A stretch of DNA of 19,236 bases from positions 299-19,534 of the forward strand of contig DDSQ01000135.1 of NCBI GenBank assembly GCA_002343845.1. Reading direction: 5' to 3'. The DNA is from Planctomycetes bacterium UBA2386 (GTDB lineage: Bacteria; Planctomycetota; UBA1135; UBA2386). How positions within the stretch are numbered: the first letter of the stretch is position 1; every line of letters begins with the position of its first letter. The position numbers and the translations under genes are program-made. Positions 16,439 through 19,236 of the stretch are shown here, piece after piece. The notes below the pieces were generated by a model. The model worked only from the letters and a program-made list of their open reading frames with translations. It was not told the origin of the DNA and did no database searches.

Positions 16439-16867
16439 TCAGGCAGTGAGGATGCGGGCGAGCCAGCCGAGCGGCAAGGCGACGAGGAACAACCATCGCC
16501 CGGCTCGACGCCAGCGCCGGTGGGCCGGCACTTCGCGGCCGCGGCGAAGTATGTCGAAATGCAGTAGGGCCCCGGCGAGCAGCAGTCCGGCGATGGCGAT
16601 GCCGGCGGGGTGGGTGGCGAACGCCAGCGCGAGGTCGCCCTGCAGTGCGGCGGCCGTGCCGCGCACGAGGCCGCAGCCCGGGCAGGCGAGGGGGCCCAGG
16701 CAGGCTCCGAGCGGGCAGACGGGACCACGCAGACCCAACCAGGTGGCACCGCTCGGGGTCACCTCGGCGGTCCAGCCGGCCGCGAGAGCGCCGAGCGTGA
16801 GGGCGAACGGCAGCACGCGACGATCGCCGGCGGTCGCTGGTGGTGGATTCCCGGGCGCGTTGCGCAC
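16439..16867 (-). CDS. DUF2752 family membrane protein
   Basis: 142 residues from GTG 16867. GTG 16816 would give 125 residues starting right at the first helix; the start is not decided by any ribosome site. The family signature CPGCGLVRG lies at 62-70, followed by ALQGDLALAFATHPAGI, matching the C-P-x-C-G-x-x-R, G, NP-x-G-like pattern of DUF2752. Helices: about 18-31, 86-104 and 124-139. Two further Cys (C51, C56) lie just before the signature, so four Cys sit close together near the membrane surface, which could bind a metal or form disulfides. The function of the family is not established. It starts 55 bases after the Cys-rich gene and ends three bases before the GYF_2 gene. Confidence 0.8.
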   Translation of the reverse strand: MRNAPGNPPPATAGDRRVLPFALTLGALAAGWTAEVTPSGATWLGLRGPVCPLGACLGPLACPGCGLVRGTAAALQGDLALAFATHPAGIAIAGLLLAGALLHFDILRRGREVPAHRRWRRAGRWLFLVALPLGWLARILTA

Positions 16868-16922
16868 CGAGGCATCGAACGCACGCGCAGCGTGGCGTGC
16901 AAGCCCCGCGCGCCGACGTTGG

Positions 16923-18203
16923 TCACTTGCCGGTGGCTGCGGCGGCGCGCGCCTTGTCGAGCGCGGCTTCGAGCCGGGCGACGTGGCGTTCGCGGTGCGT
17001 CGCGAGCCACGTCGCGTCGAGCCATGGCGCATGGTGGCCATTCTTCGGGGGATCGGGCCAAAGCTGCGCGCGTCGATCGCGCGGGATCGCGCGTTCGCCC
17101 GCGAGTACGCGCAAGGTCTCGGCGAACGACAAGGACGGCAGGCCGTCGAGGCGGGGGGGCAGGCGCAGTGCTTCGAGGTCGGCTTGGAGCGCGGACAGCG
17201 CGGTCGCACCGCTCGGGCCCTTCAGGACGCGCGCCCGCGCCAGGGCGCTCTCGAACCAGGGGATGGCCGCCGCGGGATGCCCGCCGGCGAACAGGAAGTC
17301 GCCCATGGCCTCTCGATGGGCGAGGTTGCCCGACAGGCAGTTGTCGCACGTCATCGTGCCGACCTGCAGGCAGGCGAGGCACCCCTTGGCGACGGAGCCG
17401 CGGTCGCATTCGCGGCAGTCGCGCGTGCCGCCCTTGCAGTCCGGGCAGTTGCGGATGCCGGCCCCGGCGCAGCGGTCGCACTGCTTGACGCCGGCCTTGC
17501 GACCCGGGATGTCGCCCAAGACCGGGTCACGCTCCTTCATGCGCATCTTGCCGGACGCCCCGCAGTTCTCGCAGGCGACGCGGTCGAGACCGCTGCAGGT
17601 GAAGCAGGCAAAGCCGCCAGTGCCGTTGCAGGCGATGCACGCGGACTTCGGTGGGGGCTGCTTGTCCGCGCACCGTCGGCACGACCGCTGGCCCGAGCCG
17701 CCGCACGGAGCGCACCCGTTGGCCTTCGCGTCGGCGGTGCAGGCGGGGCACGGCAGCCGGGTCGCGCCGGCGCAGGTGACGCAGGTGCGCGAGCGCTTGC
17801 CGGCACCGCCGCAGGCGACGCAGCGCGGGGCCTTCTTGCCGCGGCAGGCCGCGCAGGGGATCACGCCCTTCGCCGCGCACAGCTTGCACGGGTCCGACAT
17901 GCCGGTGTCCCACTGCGTGCGGCCGTCGCGGCACGTCCGGTTCGGGCAGTCGGCGCTGCCTGGCTTGCCCTTCTCGCACGCGCGGCAGTCGAGCGTTCCG
18001 TCACCGTCGCAGAACACGCATGCCACGGCGACGGTGCCAGCCCCGGTGCACGTCGGGCAGGCGATCGTGCCGGCGGTGCAGACGGCACAGGGTGCCTTGG
18101 CGGGATCCTGCGCCGGGACGAGCCCGCCGGCGAACAACCCGAGCACCCACACGAGGATCGCGGACCAGAGCCGCGGACGCCTAGAACCGCTCCGGGTCGC
18201 CAT
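16923..18203 (-). CDS. Exported protein with 20 tandem Cys pairs (DnaJ-zinc-finger-like) and C-terminal helical repeat
   Basis: 426 residues from ATG 18203, chosen for its strong Shine-Dalgarno AAGGAG and its signal peptide (basic residues, LWSAILVWVLGLFAGGLV, cleavage likely after PAQ at 30-32). Residues 39-289 hold 40 cysteines in 20 pairs: 19 CxxC plus one Cx4C (C86/C91). They are spaced about 6-14 residues apart, many followed by G-x-G as in the CxxCxGxG knuckles of DnaJ. No pair is followed by His, so this is not a multihaem cytochrome. From about 295 the protein is helical, with a TPR-like piece (AMGDFLFAGGHPAAAIPWFESALARA), ending AAAATGK. Zinc binding by paired knuckles is likely by analogy. 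Function outside the cytoplasm is unknown; iron-sulfur binding or disulfide cross-linking are alternatives. It is two bases downstream of pyrG. Confidence 0.85.
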   Translation of the reverse strand: MATRSGSRRPRLWSAILVWVLGLFAGGLVPAQDPAKAPCAVCTAGTIACPTCTGAGTVAVACVFCDGDGTLDCRACEKGKPGSADCPNRTCRDGRTQWDTGMSDPCKLCAAKGVIPCAACRGKKAPRCVACGGAGKRSRTCVTCAGATRLPCPACTADAKANGCAPCGGSGQRSCRRCADKQPPPKSACIACNGTGGFACFTCSGLDRVACENCGASGKMRMKERDPVLGDIPGRKAGVKQCDRCAGAGIRNCPDCKGGTRDCRECDRGSVAKGCLACLQVGTMTCDNCLSGNLAHREAMGDFLFAGGHPAAAIPWFESALARARVLKGPSGATALSALQADLEALRLPPRLDGLPSLSFAETLRVLAGERAIPRDRRAQLWPDPPKNGHHAPWLDATWLATHRERHVARLEAALDKARAAAATGK

Positions 18204-18205
18204 CG

Positions 18206-19236
18206 TCACTCCTTGCGGCTGCTGCGTTGCCGCTCGATCGCGGCGGCGATGAAGTCGCGGAACAGCGGGTGCGGCGTCAGCGGGCGCGTCTTGAACTCGG
18301 GGTGGTACTGCACGCCGACGAACCACGGGTGGCCCGGGATCTCGACGATCTCGACCAGGTCGAGCTTGTCGTTGACGCCGGCCATCACCAGCCCCGCCTG
18401 CTCGAGCTGGCGGCGGTAGGCGTTGTTGAGCTCGAAGCGGTGGCGGTGCCGTTCGCTGATCTTCGTGCTGCCGTAGGCGCGATGGCTGTTCGTTCCTTCC
18501 TTCAACGTGCAGTCGAAGGCGCCGAGCCGCATCGTGCCGCCCTTCTCGTTGGTGCGCTTCTGCTCCTCCATCAACGCGATCAACGGGCTCTGCGCGTTGG
18601 CGTCGTACTCGGTCGTCGTCGCGTCGCTGATGCCGAGTTCGCTGCGTGCGTACTCGACGACGGCCGCCTGCATGCCGTAGCAGATGCCGAAGAACGGGAT
18701 GCGGTGCTTCCGCGCGTAGCGGATCGACGCGATCTTGCCTTCGAAGCCGCGCTCGCCGAAGCCGCCCGGCACCAGGATGCCGTCGACGCCCTTCAGCAGT
18801 TGCTCCGCCCCTTCGTTGGCCACCTGCTCCGCCGACACCTTGCGGAGCTTCACCTTGCAGTGGTTGGCGATGCCGGCGTGGCTCAGCGACTCGTAGATCG
18901 ACTTGTAGGCGTCGTGCAGCTCGATGTACTTGCCGGCGACGGCGATCTCGACCGTGTGCTCGGGGTTCTTGACGATCTGCAGCAGGCGCTGCCAGTCGGT
19001 GGTGTCGACGGTGCGTCGCGGCGTCAGCTGCAGGTGCGCCAGGATGCGCTGGTCGAGCCCGGCCTCGATCAGCATCAGCGGCACCTCGTAGATCGAGAAC
19101 GCGACGTCGCGCTCCTCGATGACCGCCTCCACCCGCACGTTGCAGAACAGCGAGATCTTCTTCGCCATGTCCGGCTCCATCGGGATCTCGGTCCGACAGA
19201 TGAGCACGTGCGGCTGGATGCCGATCTCGCGCAGCT
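18206..19236 (-). CDS. pyrG: CTP synthase PyrG, C-terminal 342 residues (5' end off window)
   Basis: The gene enters from the right edge; the full family length is about 540, so roughly the first 200 residues are missing. PyrG makes CTP from UTP, ATP and glutamine. The end of the synthetase domain is visible as LREIGIQPHVLICR and KKISLFCNV. The glutaminase domain follows: LVPGGFGERG, the nucleophile loop GICYGMQ (Cys is the catalytic residue; most relatives have GICLGMQ), and ERHRHRFELNN. VQYHPEF supplies the catalytic His and Glu. It ends with SRRKE-like basic residues. The TGA at 18206-18208 is two bases before the Cys-rich gene, whose ribosome site lies inside pyrG, so the downstream genes probably share its transcript. 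Confidence 0.96.
   Translation of the reverse strand, partial: LREIGIQPHVLICRTEIPMEPDMAKKISLFCNVRVEAVIEERDVAFSIYEVPLMLIEAGLDQRILAHLQLTPRRTVDTTDWQRLLQIVKNPEHTVEIAVAGKYIELHDAYKSIYESLSHAGIANHCKVKLRKVSAEQVANEGAEQLLKGVDGILVPGGFGERGFEGKIASIRYARKHRIPFFGICYGMQAAVVEYARSELGISDATTTEYDANAQSPLIALMEEQKRTNEKGGTMRLGAFDCTLKEGTNSHRAYGSTKISERHRHRFELNNAYRRQLEQAGLVMAGVNDKLDLVEIVEIPGHPWFVGVQYHPEFKTRPLTPHPLFRDFIAAAIERQRSSRKE
18209..18214 (-). promoter_or_regulatory. Shine-Dalgarno AAGGAG embedded in the end of pyrG
   Basis: On the minus strand AAGGAG lies five bases before ATG 18203 and inside the last codons of pyrG. It decides the start of the Cys-rich exported protein against a 41-residue longer frame, and implies translation coupled to pyrG. 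Confidence 0.7.

Noticed and set aside
17300..18100. Multihaem cytochrome c reading of the Cys-rich protein
   Set aside because: None of the 20 Cys pairs is followed by His, so no CxxCH haem site exists.
16071..18419. Long plus-strand frame of 782 codons opposite the GYF_2 to pyrG genes
   Set aside because: It is antisense to the GYF_2, DUF2752, Cys-array and pyrG genes; composition is typical of shadow translation.

Overview
The window is high-GC bacterial DNA (about 70% by hand count on sample lines). Coding is dense, with many 4-base ATGA/GTGA gene overlaps. The best guess for the source is a member of the Planctomycetota. That rests on an exported beta-helix protein with a planctomycete-style C-terminal domain, an exported protein packed with Cys pairs, a GYF_2/DUF2752/CPBP membrane cluster, and the general codon use. 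No rRNA or other marker gene is present to prove it. No tRNA, rRNA, CRISPR array, transposase or phage gene was seen.

Left part (1-2209, minus strand): a TolB-like beta-propeller lipoprotein candidate is followed by fdsG and the first part of fdsB. These are the NADH-side subunits of an NAD-dependent, molybdenum-type formate dehydrogenase. The catalytic subunit would lie beyond the left edge. A gene-poor stretch (2210-2892) follows.

Middle-left (about 2893-4211, plus strand): an island of visibly lower GC (57-60% on sample lines) carries two translationally coupled genes. One is a small protein resembling the C-terminal end of papain/NlpC-like domains from polymorphic toxins. The other is an exported propeller-like protein. 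A typical high-GC secreted beta-helix protein comes next (4256-5467).

Centre (5635-13867, plus strand): ftsH, then a run in which cdaA, cdaR, glmM and tsaB overlap by 4 bases each. This is followed by a short PepSY-TM protein and a membrane-anchored alpha/beta hydrolase. The diadenylate cyclase, its YbbR-domain regulator and phosphoglucosamine mutase form the module known from Gram-positive bacteria. It would link c-di-AMP to cell-wall precursor supply. TsaB (tRNA t6A synthesis) and FtsH (membrane protein quality control) add housekeeping functions.

Right part (14011-19236, minus strand): pyrG (CTP synthase, 5' end off the window) is followed at 2-55 base spacing or by overlap by five genes. 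These are an exported protein with 20 Cys pairs, a DUF2752 membrane protein, a GYF_2 membrane protein, an unknown single-pass protein, and a CPBP-family membrane protease with an N-terminal Cys cluster. The last five look like one co-expressed envelope set of unknown function and are the best candidate here for an undescribed system.
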